Shown here one piece after another: positions 37,307 through 48,623 of a DNA stretch of 64,000 bases (positions within the stretch are counted from its first letter, which is position 1; each line of letters opens with the position of its first letter). A program made the position numbers and the translations under genes. The stretch spans positions 15,979,507-16,043,506 of the forward strand of contig NC_034015.1 of the NCBI RefSeq assembly GCF_000346465.2, in the 5' to 3' direction. The notes beneath the pieces are model-generated. The model was not told where the DNA came from and did no database searches. It was given only the letters and a program-made list of their open reading frames with translations. The DNA comes from Prunus persica (lineage: Eukaryota; Streptophyta; Magnoliopsida; Rosales; Rosaceae).

Positions 37307-38393
37307 AGTTTTAGATGGATTTGACAATGACCAATGATTTACTTCGTAGCGGAATACTTGAAGTCATACGTCTTGAGTTCAGGGCAGTATGTATAGCTAC
37401 AGATACTCTTTTTGATGTTTGTGTTTGTATTGTTATGTAATGGCATTTATTTCTCTTTGCATTGGATGTGAATTTCAATCTCATGTCGTTACTCATTGAT
37501 GAAAAGGTTACCATATTATTTGCTTGTATTGAAAACGTTAGTATAGCTTTTCATTCAACTACCATGAGCGCCTCTTGGAGCTTGTTATGTGTATCTCTCT
37601 AGCAGCCATTGAGCAGCAAATCTCTCGTATTCTGGTTGGACGGTGAGTCGCTTGATTTTGAAATCTTTTTTTTTTATTGGAAATAATAAACTGTCTGTTG
37701 TGATTGTCTTGACTTAAAAGTATGATTGTCATCAGATTGGTATTTTCCAACAGGCCAACCTATCACCCATCTAACCGTTTAGGTGCCTCGAAGCAAGCTG
37801 CATATGGTTGTTCCTTACCAATCATTTATCAGGTCATATACTTCAGATTATATCATGATATGATGCACGGTTGCTTGTGCCAGGAACAATCAGGATATTC
37901 TCTTGATTAATCCCAATTCACGTGGGGCCTTCAAATAGTTTTTGTGATTTTTGAGTCGCTGACTTTATATATAGAAATGGTAGGAGGGACAACTTGCCGT
38001 CCAAAGCTGGGTGTTTGTTTTAAACTAATCTGCCTTATTTGTATGGTTCTTAGCAGAAATGAATTTTTATTACAGGAAACTGAAAACCACTTGAAGCCTA
38101 GATGTATTTGGATCTATTTTTGTGTCTTTAACTTATAAAAATGACATCAATGATACTGCGTCTACTATTTTCTAATGACGACCAATGGAAGGAGGAGAGG
38201 AAATAAGACTCGTTCAGTTCAAAGCTAGAGACACAGGTCCCCTGATATTTGTATAAATTATATATTTTTTATATGGATTGAAAGCTTTCCCTACAATGCC
38301 CTTCGGCTTTTCCATCGACCTTTAGTAAGATCACGTAAGCAAATATTGCAATAGCTGGTTGAGAGCCTGCATAATCATAGCAAGGTCATACCA
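37307..38393. other. Intergenic between the PPR and NFP-like genes
   Basis: It holds the PPR 3' region and the NFP-like promoter. An AT-rich stretch (gtataaattatatatttttt, 38250) lies about 140 bp upstream of the NFP-like ATG and may serve as its TATA region. No gene was recognised. Confidence 0.5.
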
Positions 38394-40253
38394 ATGGCAA
38401 TCTCCTTCCTCGGCTCCCAACCTCTCTATATTCTTCTACTGTTCTTCTTCACCACCCAAATTTTAGCTCAACCAGCACCGTCCAACTCGAGCACAAGTTT
38501 TTCATGCTCGGTAGATGCACCTCCTTCGTGCGACACGTATGTGTCGTACCTTGCCCAGCCTCAGTTTTTGAGTCTTGGAAATATTTCTGATCTATTTGGG
38601 GTCAGTTCTTTATCAATTACCAAGGCCAGTAATCTAGTCTCTGAGCAGATCAGATTGATTGCAGGCCAACTCTTACTCGTACCGATCACCTGCGGTTGCA
38701 CTGGAAACAGTTATTTTTCGAACATCACCTATGAGATCAAGAAAGGAGATAACTACTATTTAGTTTCAATAAATTCATTTGAGAATCTCACCAATTGGCA
38801 TGCAGTGCTAGATATGAACCCCACTCTGGATCCAACGCTCTTGCAGATTGGTGTCAAAGTAACCTTTCCTTTGTTCTGTAAATGCCCATCGAAGATGTAT
38901 TCGGATAATGGAGTTAAGCACCTCATCACTTACGTATGGCAACCCAACGATGACACCTTTCGGGTGAGTTCCAAGTTCAATGTGTCACCACTTGATATCG
39001 TAACTGCAAACGACTACCGGAACTTCACCGCTGCTGTGGGCCTTCCGGTGGTGATCCCGGTGTCAAAATTGCCTGCTCTAGCTCAACCGAAACCCCCTCA
39101 CGGAAGAAACATATTCAAGCAGCGGTGGTGGCTCATTCTAGTCATAACCTTGGGAGGTGTTCTAGCTGTTTCATCCCTTTTTGCAATGTTCGTGGTCTAT
39201 AGTCGTCGTCAGCATAAGAGAAAGAAGGCCTTGAATGGTACTGGATCATCTCTGGAGAGCCCTGAATGGTTCAATATGAAAGAAGGAAAAAGGGATGAAA
39301 AATTAGAGCTCAAGTTCATACAGGACAAGCTTCTTCCTGGAGTTTCAAGCTATCTAGGAAAGCCAATCATGTATGAGATCAAAACAATTATGGAGGCAAC
39401 CATGAATCTCAACGAGCACTGCAGGATTGGAGGGTCTGTATACAGAGCCATAATTGATGGGCAGGTCTTAGCTGTAAAGAACACCAAGGAAGATGTCACA
39501 GAGGAACTAAATATTCTGCAGAAGGTAAATCATGCAAATCTGGTGAAACTAATGGGCATCTCGTCTGAAGCACAAGGGTTTCGCTTCTTGGTTTATGAAT
39601 ATGCCGAAAATGGCTCACTTGATAAGTGGTTGTACCCCAAATCTTCATCCACTTCAACTTCTTTAGCTTTGCTCACATGGAATCAGAGACTAAGCATAGC
39701 TCTGGATGTCGCAAATGGCCTGCAATACATGCACGAACACACGCAACCGAGCATCGTTCACATGGATATCAGGACAAGTAACATACTTCTCGACTCTAAA
39801 TTCAAAGCCAAGATAGCAAATTTCTCCATGGCTAGAGCAGCGGCAAACAATGTTGCCCCCAATGTGGACGTTTTCGCTTTCGGGGTTGCTCTGTTGGCCT
39901 TGCTTTCAGGAAAGAAAGGCATGGAGACAAAGGAAAATGGAGAGGTTATCATGTTGTGGAAGGATGTTAGGTGGGTTTTGGAAGCTGAAGAGAAAAAAGT
40001 GGAGAGGTTAAGAAAATGGATGGATCCAAATTTGGAGAGCTTCTATCCCATTGATGGTGCTTTGAGCTTGACAGCCCTGGCAAGGGCCTGCACACAGGAG
40101 AAGTCTTCAGCTAGACCAAGCATGGCAGAAGTTGTGTTCAACCTCTCTGTTCTTACTCATTCGCCTTCCGAATCGACATTCGAAAGGTCTTGGGCTTCTG
40201 CTTTGGAAGCAGAAGAAGTTCTTCAAACTATCAATCCGATCACTGCCCGTTGA
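38394..40253 (+). CDS. NFP: LysM receptor-like kinase, NFP/NFR5 type, 619 aa
   Basis: Family members bind lipochitooligosaccharides at the plasma membrane and signal with an active LYK partner. The gene is intronless, as NFP genes are. Seen: signal peptide 1-25; a Cys-rich ectodomain with three LysM-type units bounded by the CxC pairs C100/C102 and C162/C164; a membrane helix about 246-268; a kinase-like domain. The sequence closely follows Medicago NFP as I recall it (TCGCTGN, CKCPSK, KHLITYVWQ.ND, KILQKVNH-like and RKWMDP.LESFYPID). Lys362 in LAVKN is kept, but the glycine loop reads GGSVYRA, HRD is HMD (456-458), DFG is NFS (476-478) and the activation segment is shortened; the last two losses are family traits, HMD is not in the Medicago copy. 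The juxtamembrane segment is about 20 residues longer than I recall. Confidence 0.92.
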   Translation: MAISFLGSQPLYILLLFFFTTQILAQPAPSNSSTSFSCSVDAPPSCDTYVSYLAQPQFLSLGNISDLFGVSSLSITKASNLVSEQIRLIAGQLLLVPITCGCTGNSYFSNITYEIKKGDNYYLVSINSFENLTNWHAVLDMNPTLDPTLLQIGVKVTFPLFCKCPSKMYSDNGVKHLITYVWQPNDDTFRVSSKFNVSPLDIVTANDYRNFTAAVGLPVVIPVSKLPALAQPKPPHGRNIFKQRWWLILVITLGGVLAVSSLFAMFVVYSRRQHKRKKALNGTGSSLESPEWFNMKEGKRDEKLELKFIQDKLLPGVSSYLGKPIMYEIKTIMEATMNLNEHCRIGGSVYRAIIDGQVLAVKNTKEDVTEELNILQKVNHANLVKLMGISSEAQGFRFLVYEYAENGSLDKWLYPKSSSTSTSLALLTWNQRLSIALDVANGLQYMHEHTQPSIVHMDIRTSNILLDSKFKAKIANFSMARAAANNVAPNVDVFAFGVALLALLSGKKGMETKENGEVIMLWKDVRWVLEAEEKKVERLRKWMDPNLESFYPIDGALSLTALARACTQEKSSARPSMAEVVFNLSVLTHSPSESTFERSWASALEAEEVLQTINPITAR

Positions 40254-41580
40254 TTCAGTGACAAGGAAGCTACAAACTTTTAGTACAATTAGATTTGTGT
40301 TTACATATTCATAATCATGTACTGAAAAATAATCTGCAGTTCCTTTACGGGCTGAATGATGGAATTGAGTGTATATTTTTCAGCTAATTTCAAGCTTTCT
40401 TTCTATATGCAAATATCATATTATGGAAGCACACTAGTTAAGATTGTTGTTTATGAACTACATACTATTAACTAATTTGTTAAATACATAATCTAGCAAC
40501 AAAAGCCTATATTTTTCTGGAACCTTTAATTATTTACACAGAATAATTCTGCTTGAAATAGAATGGAAGTATGAAAGTACTTCAGCCGTGCCATAGCAGG
40601 CCGCATGTACTTCAACAAGTGCTTTTACTTTGGGAATTGAGGAAAATGAACTTCAGTTAGCTAGGTAGCATGAGAGTTTTAACATAAAAATGTATTTGGG
40701 TTTTGGTATGAACTGATTTTAGCAGACAAAGAAGAATTTCAGATGAAATAGGCCAAAAATGCCAAATCACAGCCTACAAAAATGATTTAAACTAGAGGAA
40801 CTTGTAAATAAATTTATTGAGAAATACCTGTGTAGATACATGTGTGGACTCACTCTGCATTGTATTTGCAAAATAAATAAAAAAACTGCCTAATATTCAA
40901 ACTTTTAATTCATAAGTCATCTATATAAAAAATCACCAAAATTGAACAATTTTATGGTCATTTGATTATAAATTAGTCATTATAATATTTTTTGAAAAAA
41001 TTGTGTTTATATATATATGTTTCATCAAAACTACACACATTAATAGTTTACGATTTGTATAATTTTCTCAAAGAAGACGTATGAACGAAGACTCCAAAAA
41101 TAAACGGTTTGCATAATTGAATTTGAAATACAATATAAAATGAACACCACAAATAAACTTGTTTAAACTAAATGTTCATTTTTCAACTTCTTTTGTTTTT
41201 TTGGTTGAAAAAATTCAATGTGTCATGACCCATGGGCTACTCAATAGTAGCATTGAATTTTGACCAAATTAGACAAATGGACAGGGTGATTTTCTGATCA
41301 TGGGCTTTGATGTCCAATCAATGTTCATGCCACCTAATCATGCCATGACCCATGGGCTACTCAAACATTAGTTTGGGAGCATGTTTTGTGGAAATTTCAA
41401 ATTCAAATTTATTTTATTTTTCAGTTGTGGGGTTTGTATTCTCTGATTTTCCAATCAAATTTGGGTTCACGTACATGTCGTTTCCGGTTGTTGACATGGA
41501 ATTTAGATGGAGGCGAAACTTTTATGAACTGCAGTTTCACAGACACATCTATTCTGCAACACTAGAAATGAATATTTTCT

Positions 41581-41612
41581 GTCTCTCTCTCTCTCACACA
41601 CACACATATATA
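41581..41612. repeat. Compound (CT)n(CA)n(TA)n microsatellite
   Basis: Successive CT, CA and TA runs between 41581 and 41612. Confidence 0.85.
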
Positions 41613-43295
41613 TATATATATAAACTTGTTCCTTTGAGTGAGATGAAATTTGTATTGATGTCTAGTTTCAAATTAACTGTCCAAATTTTCAACGAAATTT
41701 TTTTTATCTGTTTTTTAAATTAGAGTTGTTGATATAAGTTTATATAAATTAGAGTTTGTATAAGAATGCAATTAATGGTCTACTTTAATATATATTTTAA
41801 AATAATATATGTTATTTTTACTTGGTAGATAAAATATTGGAGGAAATTAAAAGGCTATATTTAAGATTGTTCATAATGAAAATTGAATAATCATTGACGT
41901 CTATAAATGGGGATAACGAGATGTCTAGAAATCCAAATGAATTCATCTAAGAGTCTATGTGTCTAATGAATTTGGAGATTTTGTGGAGAGAATTTGAATT
42001 TCTTTTTTTTTGGAATCTGGAGGTAGGAAGACAAAATTTATAAAGTGATAATTGAAAGATAATCGTCAACTTACTTGACATATGCTTCAAGCAGTGGCGG
42101 ACGCACAAAGGGACAAGAGAGGTCAAGAGATCTTATGACAGCCAAAATTGTGGATGTGAAGGTCCTCAAGCGACCACATAGTGTTCGACAAAAGGCTTTC
42201 CATTGCTATTGCACTCGATGTTTCTTTTTTCAATTTTTTAAAATGATTTGACTAAAACAACGTCGTTTTAAGCTGGACCTTAAAAAATATAATAAAAAGA
42301 TTACGAGCTTCAGCTGATCTGACGGTGAACAACATGGGCTTCAGCTCATATGCAAGACAACTAGAAGATGTGAATCGTTCAACAATGGAATAAAAATAAC
42401 AAATCTTCTCTTTTTTGGAAAATAGAAAATGCTGAAAAAACAATTATCGAACCTTCATAATCAAATGTAGTCTTCTTCTTTGCATATTCCACACTGAAAC
42501 AACGTTACTTAGTTAATAAAAATCTTATTATTAAAATTAAATCAAATTTAGATATTTGAATTACTAATTCTACGGAAATTGTTTGTGGTTTTATCAACGG
42601 ATATCAATCTCATTTTCATCATGAATATTATCTTTTTATTTTTTAGTGTTATTTTTAAAGATTTCTTCCTACCAAATTAGAACATGTTTTACTCAAAATA
42701 TGCCCACATTGTTGGGGATTAAAGGTCTTCCCAATTTTGAGTTGAACCATGCAAACTTTTTCGTGACAACAATGGGGAACTACATTAAATTTATTTCAAT
42801 TTTACCTTCATTTCTGTGATTGTTTTAAATTCAATATGTAATATCAATATTATGAGAAAGAAAAAAAAATAGTAGTTTGATGTGACCATAGGGATTACTC
42901 AATTATATTTGTACTTACCCCATAAAACTTTTACTCAAGGTCAGAAGAGTTTCTTTCAACAAATTTTAACGTTTTAAAAGATTGTTTCATTTTCAGAAAA
43001 CAAAAATGAGGCAAAAACACGTTCAGTGGCCCAAAAATAGATAACATTGAGAATGTTTTCCTAAAATGAAAACAAGTTCATATGTACTTATAGAAAACAG
43101 AAAAAAGTTGTTTTCATTCTCATGGAAAATGTTTTCATTAAAATAACTCACATATTATTATTCCAAATTGTACTACCATACACGTTTTTATTGTTTTTAT
43201 TTTCTGAAGATGTTTTCTAATTAATCTACCAGACGCATTTTCATTTCTTGAAAATACAAATTCGTTTTCTTGTTTTAATTATCTGAAAATATTCT

Positions 43296-43373
43296 AAGAA
43301 AACATTTTCTGAAAACGTTCTAAGAAAACATTTTCTGAAAACGTTCTAAGAAAACATTTTCTGAAAACGTTAC
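43296..43373. repeat. 26-bp tandem repeat, about three copies
   Basis: The unit ttctgaaaacgttctaagaaaacatt recurs about three times, ending at ttaccgaacagggcattt, which resembles a transposon terminus. The wider stretch (42990-43390) repeats gaaaac-rich motifs in both orientations. Confidence 0.8.
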
Positions 43374-43585
43374 CGAACAGGGCATTTAAAGTGAACACTT
43401 TTTTTATAGTGCAAAAGCAAGATTGCATTCATAAACAGAAAAAACAAAACAAAACAAATATCGGCACCTCATTAAAACCTTCCTAGGACATTAAAGTTAA
43501 ACTTATATAATTATATTACTTCTATATCTTTAAAACTTAAATTACAAGAAACTAAAGAAAAAACAATATGCAATTAGTGAGTTCG

Positions 43586-44037
43586 CTAAGAGCACTTTCA
43601 GATGTTCGAACTACCAGGGCAGGAGGAGGCCCAAGGCCCAGGCACGAGTTCCAGCGGGCTTCAGTTGCCCTGGCAATTGGTGGGTCTCACGTAACCTGGT
43701 AGGCCCAAAGGCAAAACGAGCCCGAGCTCATGCCTAGGCTAACTGACGTCAGCAACGTAAAAAAATTTTAAAAATTTGAAAAGAAATTTGAAAATTTTCA
43801 AAAAAGTCAAAAACATTTTTTTATACATACCTAACAATTTTATTATTATTATTAATTCATAAATATAAATCATTTAAGTTTTTTTTAAAAAAAAAAATTT
43901 ATAGTGAATAGTATTTTTCTTTGCCATGGCAATGAGTGGAAACACAACAAGCATTTTGCAAAGGATGCCACTATTCATGTGAATAGTAATAGCCATTGCC
44001 ATTTACCATGACAAATAGGTGGAAGTGCTCTAAGAGC
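43586..44037. mobile_element. GC-rich hAT-like MITE, first of a tandem pair
   Basis: The left end gctaagagcactttca matches, in reverse complement, the right end tggaagtgctctaag. Inside are gttccagcgggcttcagttgcc, cgagcccgagctcatg and gtgaatagt motifs shared with the adjacent second copy. The octamer ctaagagc occurs at both ends. Confidence 0.65.
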
Positions 44038-44695
44038 CATTCCAGCGGGGAGCCCAACCCCGAGGCTGGGGGCGGGCCGAGCGAAAAATCCATTTCCAGC
44101 GGGCCATTGCTGCCCAAGCAGACTGTGGGACCCACGAGCACAGGCTGGCCCTAAGGCAGGTTTCGCCCGAGCTCGAGCCCGAGTTTTGGGCTGATGTCAT
44201 CGCTGACGCCAGACTGGCGTCAGCCCACTCATTTGATTTTTTTCTGTTGCCATGTGGCATCGTCTGGGCTCTCCGTTCAGATTTTTTCCTCCAATCCAAC
44301 GGTAGCCAATTTTTTTGCAATAAAATACTGAATAAAATATGGAAATTTTTTTTTAAAATACCCAAAAATTAATTATTTTTTTTAAATAAATACCAGCCAA
44401 TTTTTTTTAAAAAAAATTTATCTGAAAAATTTATCTGATTATGAGATATGAATAGTATTGACACTTAGGAACCCGAAAATCTTATCTGAAAATATTATCC
44501 AAATTAATTATTGAGGTAAAAAAATTTGTGAAAAAAACAAAAAAACGAATAGTAATTGCCCTTTGTCATGGCAACGGGTGGAAACGGAAACGGCTTTGGC
44601 TTTTTGCAAGGGTAACTACTATTCACGTGAATAGTTGCTGCCCTAGCCCCCCTCCGGGCCATGACAAAGGACAAATGGGTGGAGTTGCTAAGAGC
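44030..44695. mobile_element. GC-rich hAT-like MITE, second of a tandem pair
   Basis: It begins ctaagagccattccagcgggg and ends gggtggagttgctaagagc. It repeats the internal order of the first copy (tttccagcgggccattgc, cgagctcgagcccgag, ctgacgccag, tgtcatggcaacgggtgg, attcacgtgaatag). The ctaagagc octamer at 44030 is shared between both copies, as if one inserted at the border of the other. Small ORFs here are not genes. Confidence 0.65.
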
Positions 44696-45438
44696 ACAAG
44701 TTGTACCATTGTTAAAAGTACTATTGCATTGTCTTTGTCAAGCAGCTATGATCAAATCAAGCCAGAGCCATATGATATTGAGAATAATAATATAGGGTAG
44801 TGAAATGATGATGACATCAGTACTTGAAATTTTCTTACTATTATGTGAATATTTTTGTTTTTTTATTATGTTAATTTAGATTCCTATCAAATGCAAGACC
44901 CACCAGAATATAGGCTGCAACCATTGGTGCATGTCAATTAGCACCCAGAAAACTCAAATAACTTCTTGTCATTTTCAAGTTCAACCATTGTGGTTCTTCT
45001 TTCCAGTTAGCTACATTACTTTTGACAACCAAGAGCATGATGAGCATCCTCTTGCCCTTTGGTAATATTATGAAGCCAGGAACTGCATTTGTTTATAGAT
45101 ATTGACCAACTGAGTTTGCCAGTCTGTGTAAATAAAAATAATTGCCAAGACTGAAGCTACTTGCCATGCATTTTCCATTGTGGATTCTTTTCATGTAATA
45201 AACTAATCACTTGTGATTAATGACTAATCCTTTGCTGTCTGTTTCAAAAACAATTCATTACATATTGTCTGTTTTCAATGACTAGGTATCTTAGGCAAGT
45301 TTCCAATAAAGGGTATTTATGCATAGTAATTTGAAGAGTAATTTTTTATTTTGGTTCTGCGATTTATTATTAGTTCATGATGTAGTAAATGACACACACG
45401 AGGTGAGTTTAATTTCTTTCATTCTATAAATAGTCTAG

Positions 45439-46464
45439 ATATCTCTTCTTCTGATTGGATTTTTGGCTCTCTTGCTGGTCTTTACTCGTAGATCAGTATT
45501 AAAGAAAAGGAAGAAATCTTTCAAGGTCAGGAATTATGATCCTCATCAGGCCACTCAGGACAAGTTACTTTCTGGGATTTCACAGTATGTAGGGAAGGCA
45601 ATTATGTATGACAAAGAAATGATTATGGAGGCAACCAATGACCTTGATGAACTCTGTAAAATTGGGGATTCAATGTACAAAGCCACCATGTATGGGGAGG
45701 TTTTAGCCATAAAGAGAACCAATATAGATGTCAAAGAAAAGCTGAGTATCCTGCAGAAGGTAAACCATGTGAATCTGGTGAATTTGATGGGAATTTCGTA
45801 TGATGCAGATGGGGATCGCTTCTTGGTTTATGAAAATGCTGAGAATGGATCACTTGAAAATTGGTTGTTCCCTGACTCTGAAGCTTCTTCAGACTCTCTG
45901 GCCTTCCTCTCTTGGAGTCAGAGAATTCACATAGCACTTGACTTTGCCAACGGCCTGCACTACATGCATGATCACACTCAACAAAGCATTGTTCACTGGG
46001 ATGTCAGAGAAAGAAATATCCTCGTAGACTCCGACTTCAAGGCCAAGTTTGCAAATTTCTCAACAGCTAGACCTGTTACAAACTCATCGATGCCAAAAGT
46101 GGATGTTTTCGCATTTGGGGTTTTACTGTTGGAGTTGCTTTCAGGAAAGAGGGCCATGGAAACAAAAGAAAATGGTGAAGTGGTTATGTTGTACAAAGAT
46201 TTAAGGGAGGTGTTGAAGGTTGAAGAGAAGAGCGTTGAAAGGTTACAAAAATGGATAGATCCAAAATTGGAGAACTGTTATCCTCTTGATGGTGCGCTGA
46301 GTTTGGCAGCCCTTGCCACGACATGCACACAAGAAAATGCTCAGGCAAGGCCAAGTTTGGCTGAAGTCGTTTTGAACCTCTCTGTACTAGCTCAGTCATC
46401 CCCTAAGACAATGCATAAATTCCAGTCGAAACTCGCTGATTTAGGCTGGGAGAAAGTACTATGA
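45439..46464 (+). pseudogene. NFP-like kinase relic lacking the LysM ectodomain
   Basis: A 1-kb frame without stops encodes the membrane helix (ISLLLIGFLALLLVF), juxtamembrane segment and whole kinase-like domain of an NFP paralogue of the gene at 38.4 kb (LLSGISQYVGKAIMYD, ILQKVNHVNLVNLMGIS, YENAENGSLENWLF, GKRAMETKENGEVVMLYKD). The LysM ectodomain and signal peptide are missing: an in-frame TAG (45436-45438) sits directly before the helix, and the first in-frame ATG (45604) lies inside the kinase, which would leave 287 aa. HRD is HWD and DFG is NFS. It ends about 250 bp from the convergent LYK4-like gene. It is either a 5'-truncated pseudogene or, less likely, a cytoplasmic kinase gene with an unseen 5' exon. 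An intact frame over this length argues for recent truncation or retained function. Confidence 0.8.
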
Positions 46465-46712
46465 TTTATAAGTCATCTCTAGATTTTGAGGTACTTAATA
46501 TCTGTGTGTGTTTCTATTCTTTCAATAATTTATGTAAAAGTTTTCTGTCTTTTCTTTTTCTTTTCTTTTCTCAAATTTTGATGGAAATAGGAGGTTGTTG
46601 TTTTAACTTAATGGCAATAATAGTTGACAACAAAACAATTTTTCATGTCATGCAATGGTTACACATACATGATACAGAAGAACAGTACTTGTGTGATACA
46701 TACTTTTTGCTA

Positions 46713-48623
46713 CTAGACTCTTGTTTTACAAAAATATTTTGCTTTTTCTGTATCCAATTGTATTTTTATCAAGGATGAGAGTACTTGATGGATTCTTGGT
46801 CTGCTTTCTGGCTCTTCAGCCAAGCAGGCTAGACTTAACTTTATCATTCGTACTGCAAACTCCATGCAATGCTCCGCATTTAAATTACGGTCTATTAGCC
46901 TATCAGGGTGAGCTTCTGCATTTCCTCCTCCCATTAACGTAAATATTGCTTCTGCATTTCCTCCTCCCATTGTTGTGCATACTGCTTCTGAAAGAAGCAC
47001 TTCTACACCATCCTGCAAGAACACAGCTTCTTTTCCTGTTACCAATTCCAGCAGAACAACCCCAAAGGCATATACATCAATTGCAGGTGTCACCAATCCA
47101 TGTTCTATATATTCCGGTGCCAAATAACCTTGTGATATCTGGGCATACCGTGTAGATGAATTCCTATTTGCTTCCTTCTCCGCTGATCGTGCGAGACTGA
47201 AATTTGCTATTTTTGCCCGTAAATCTTCGTTGAGCAAAACATTGGTGCTGCTAATACCTCTGTGCACATAAGCAGGATAAATGAAGTTGTGCAGATAGTG
47301 GAGCCCATCGGCAATGTCCAAAGCAATCTGAACCCTATGATTCCAACTCGGAACTTCTGGACAACTTTCTTTCTTAAGCCAATCTCTCAAGGAACCATTC
47401 TCCATGAACTCATACACAAGATAGAAATCCTCACAATGTTCACATGCACCGAAAAGGCTGATCAGATTGAAGTGGTTGATCTTTTTCAGTAATTTCACCT
47501 CCTCAGTTGCATCTTTGCTCATCTGTTTTATGGCTAGTACTTTTCCATCGAAAAACCCACGATAGACAGAGCCACCTAAGCAGTTCTTGTTGCTGAAATC
47601 CTCTGTAGCACCTTTCAATTCTTCGTATTCGAAGACTTTCAACCCAACATCAACTTCTTCAGCAATGGTAACAAAGAAACTTTCGTGCAAGACCCATTTC
47701 TTTTTTCCTTCTATATTATTTTGAGAAACCCTTTTCTGGTGATAAAGAAACACCCCAAAGATAGCCAAACAAAGAACTAGCACAAGAATTCCAATTCCAA
47801 TCCAAACATATGCTTTCTTTGACCTTCTGTTTCCATGAATCGGAGTAACTGGAAGAGAAAGGCGTGGTGGTGGCCCTGGTGGGTATTGAATAATGGTTTG
47901 AGAGCTTGAAGGCTCCACTGACAGTGGAATTAGAATTGGTGTTAATGCATACACTAGAGGATCATCCTCTGTAAATCCATTCGCATAAGCTACACTCTTG
48001 GCACTTACATTAAATCTCTCACTAACTACAGGGACAGAGTCGCCCCAGCTGACCAAGTAAGTCAACAGAAATTTTGTACCATTGAAAGTTTGATTGCTTG
48101 TGGGACAAGCACATCTAAGTGGTACCTGTAACTCAAAACCAGGTTGCAAGCTTAATGCACTATAATTGTTTTCGTGCATGAGAGCATTACAAGTAGACAT
48201 ATTCTGATATGTATCTGTTGCTATCGTATAGTAGGTGTCACCAATACTGGGAATAAGATAAGAGGCTTTAGCCTCATAGTACTCACCCGAACAAGAACAG
48301 ACTACAGGAACAATCACCTCTTTGCTTTGAGGCAGCACAAGTGTATGATCTGAGATGTTGTTGATTCGGGCAAGCTCAGAAGGGTCTGAAGCGGTAAGGT
48401 TTGATATGGCAGAGACTGAATTGTAAGGGGGTTGAGATTGAAAAATCAAGAAAGCCTTGCAGGATTTCTTTTCACCATTGCAGGTGTAAAGAAAAGTTGG
48501 GAGTGATCCTCTGTCATCACTGTCAGCACAATCAAGAGCTGAGTTTTCTGCATAACTTTGTTGAGCTTTGAGTTTTGGAGTGATTAACAGCAAAAGTAAG
48601 AACCTGAGTATAGAGCAATCCAT
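46713..48623 (-). CDS. LysM receptor-like kinase, LYK4/LYR type, 636 aa
   Basis: Intronless. I use the ATG at 48623 (MDCSILRF), because the frame extends only two codons further without an ATG. Seen: signal peptide 1-20 (ending LKAQ); LysM ectodomain with CSC (109-111) and CAC (171-173); membrane helix about 272-294; kinase-like domain. It keeps Lys366 (LAIKQ) and LAPEY, but HRD is HRG (454-456) and DFG is NFS (474-476), so it is probably catalytically dead. Such proteins act with CERK1/LYK3-type kinases in chitin or LCO perception. A 12-residue in-frame duplication (GGGNAEA twice, about 552-572) lies in the C-lobe. It is the same strand and a tandem neighbour of the 660-aa LYK5-like gene, and tail-to-tail with the NFP relic. 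Confidence 0.9.
   Translation of the reverse strand: MDCSILRFLLLLLITPKLKAQQSYAENSALDCADSDDRGSLPTFLYTCNGEKKSCKAFLIFQSQPPYNSVSAISNLTASDPSELARINNISDHTLVLPQSKEVIVPVVCSCSGEYYEAKASYLIPSIGDTYYTIATDTYQNMSTCNALMHENNYSALSLQPGFELQVPLRCACPTSNQTFNGTKFLLTYLVSWGDSVPVVSERFNVSAKSVAYANGFTEDDPLVYALTPILIPLSVEPSSSQTIIQYPPGPPPRLSLPVTPIHGNRRSKKAYVWIGIGILVLVLCLAIFGVFLYHQKRVSQNNIEGKKKWVLHESFFVTIAEEVDVGLKVFEYEELKGATEDFSNKNCLGGSVYRGFFDGKVLAIKQMSKDATEEVKLLKKINHFNLISLFGACEHCEDFYLVYEFMENGSLRDWLKKESCPEVPSWNHRVQIALDIADGLHYLHNFIYPAYVHRGISSTNVLLNEDLRAKIANFSLARSAEKEANRNSSTRYAQISQGYLAPEYIEHGLVTPAIDVYAFGVVLLELVTGKEAVFLQDGVEVLLSEAVCTTMGGGNAEAIFTLMGGGNAEAHPDRLIDRNLNAEHCMEFAVRMIKLSLACLAEEPESRPRIHQVLSSLIKIQLDTEKAKYFCKTRV
46912..46983 (-). 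repeat. 36-bp in-frame tandem duplication in the LYK4-like kinase
   Basis: The plus-strand block gcttctgcatttcctcctcc starts at 46912 and again at 46948, giving two GGGNAEA segments in the protein. Confidence 0.85.

Larger units (their letters stand above)
40254..43585. other. Intergenic between NFP-like genes
   Basis: AT-rich without a gene. It contains a direct duplication of catgacccatgggctactca (41225 and 41344), a compound CT/CA/TA microsatellite at 41581-41612 and the 26-bp repeats at 43.3 kb. A gcagtggcggacgcacaaaggg block (42094) resembles transposon ends often seen in plants, but I found no partner end. Confidence 0.5.

Noticed and set aside
44030..44365. GC-rich minus-strand ORF of 111 codons
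   Set aside because: It lies wholly inside a MITE, and the related copy next to it has no such frame.
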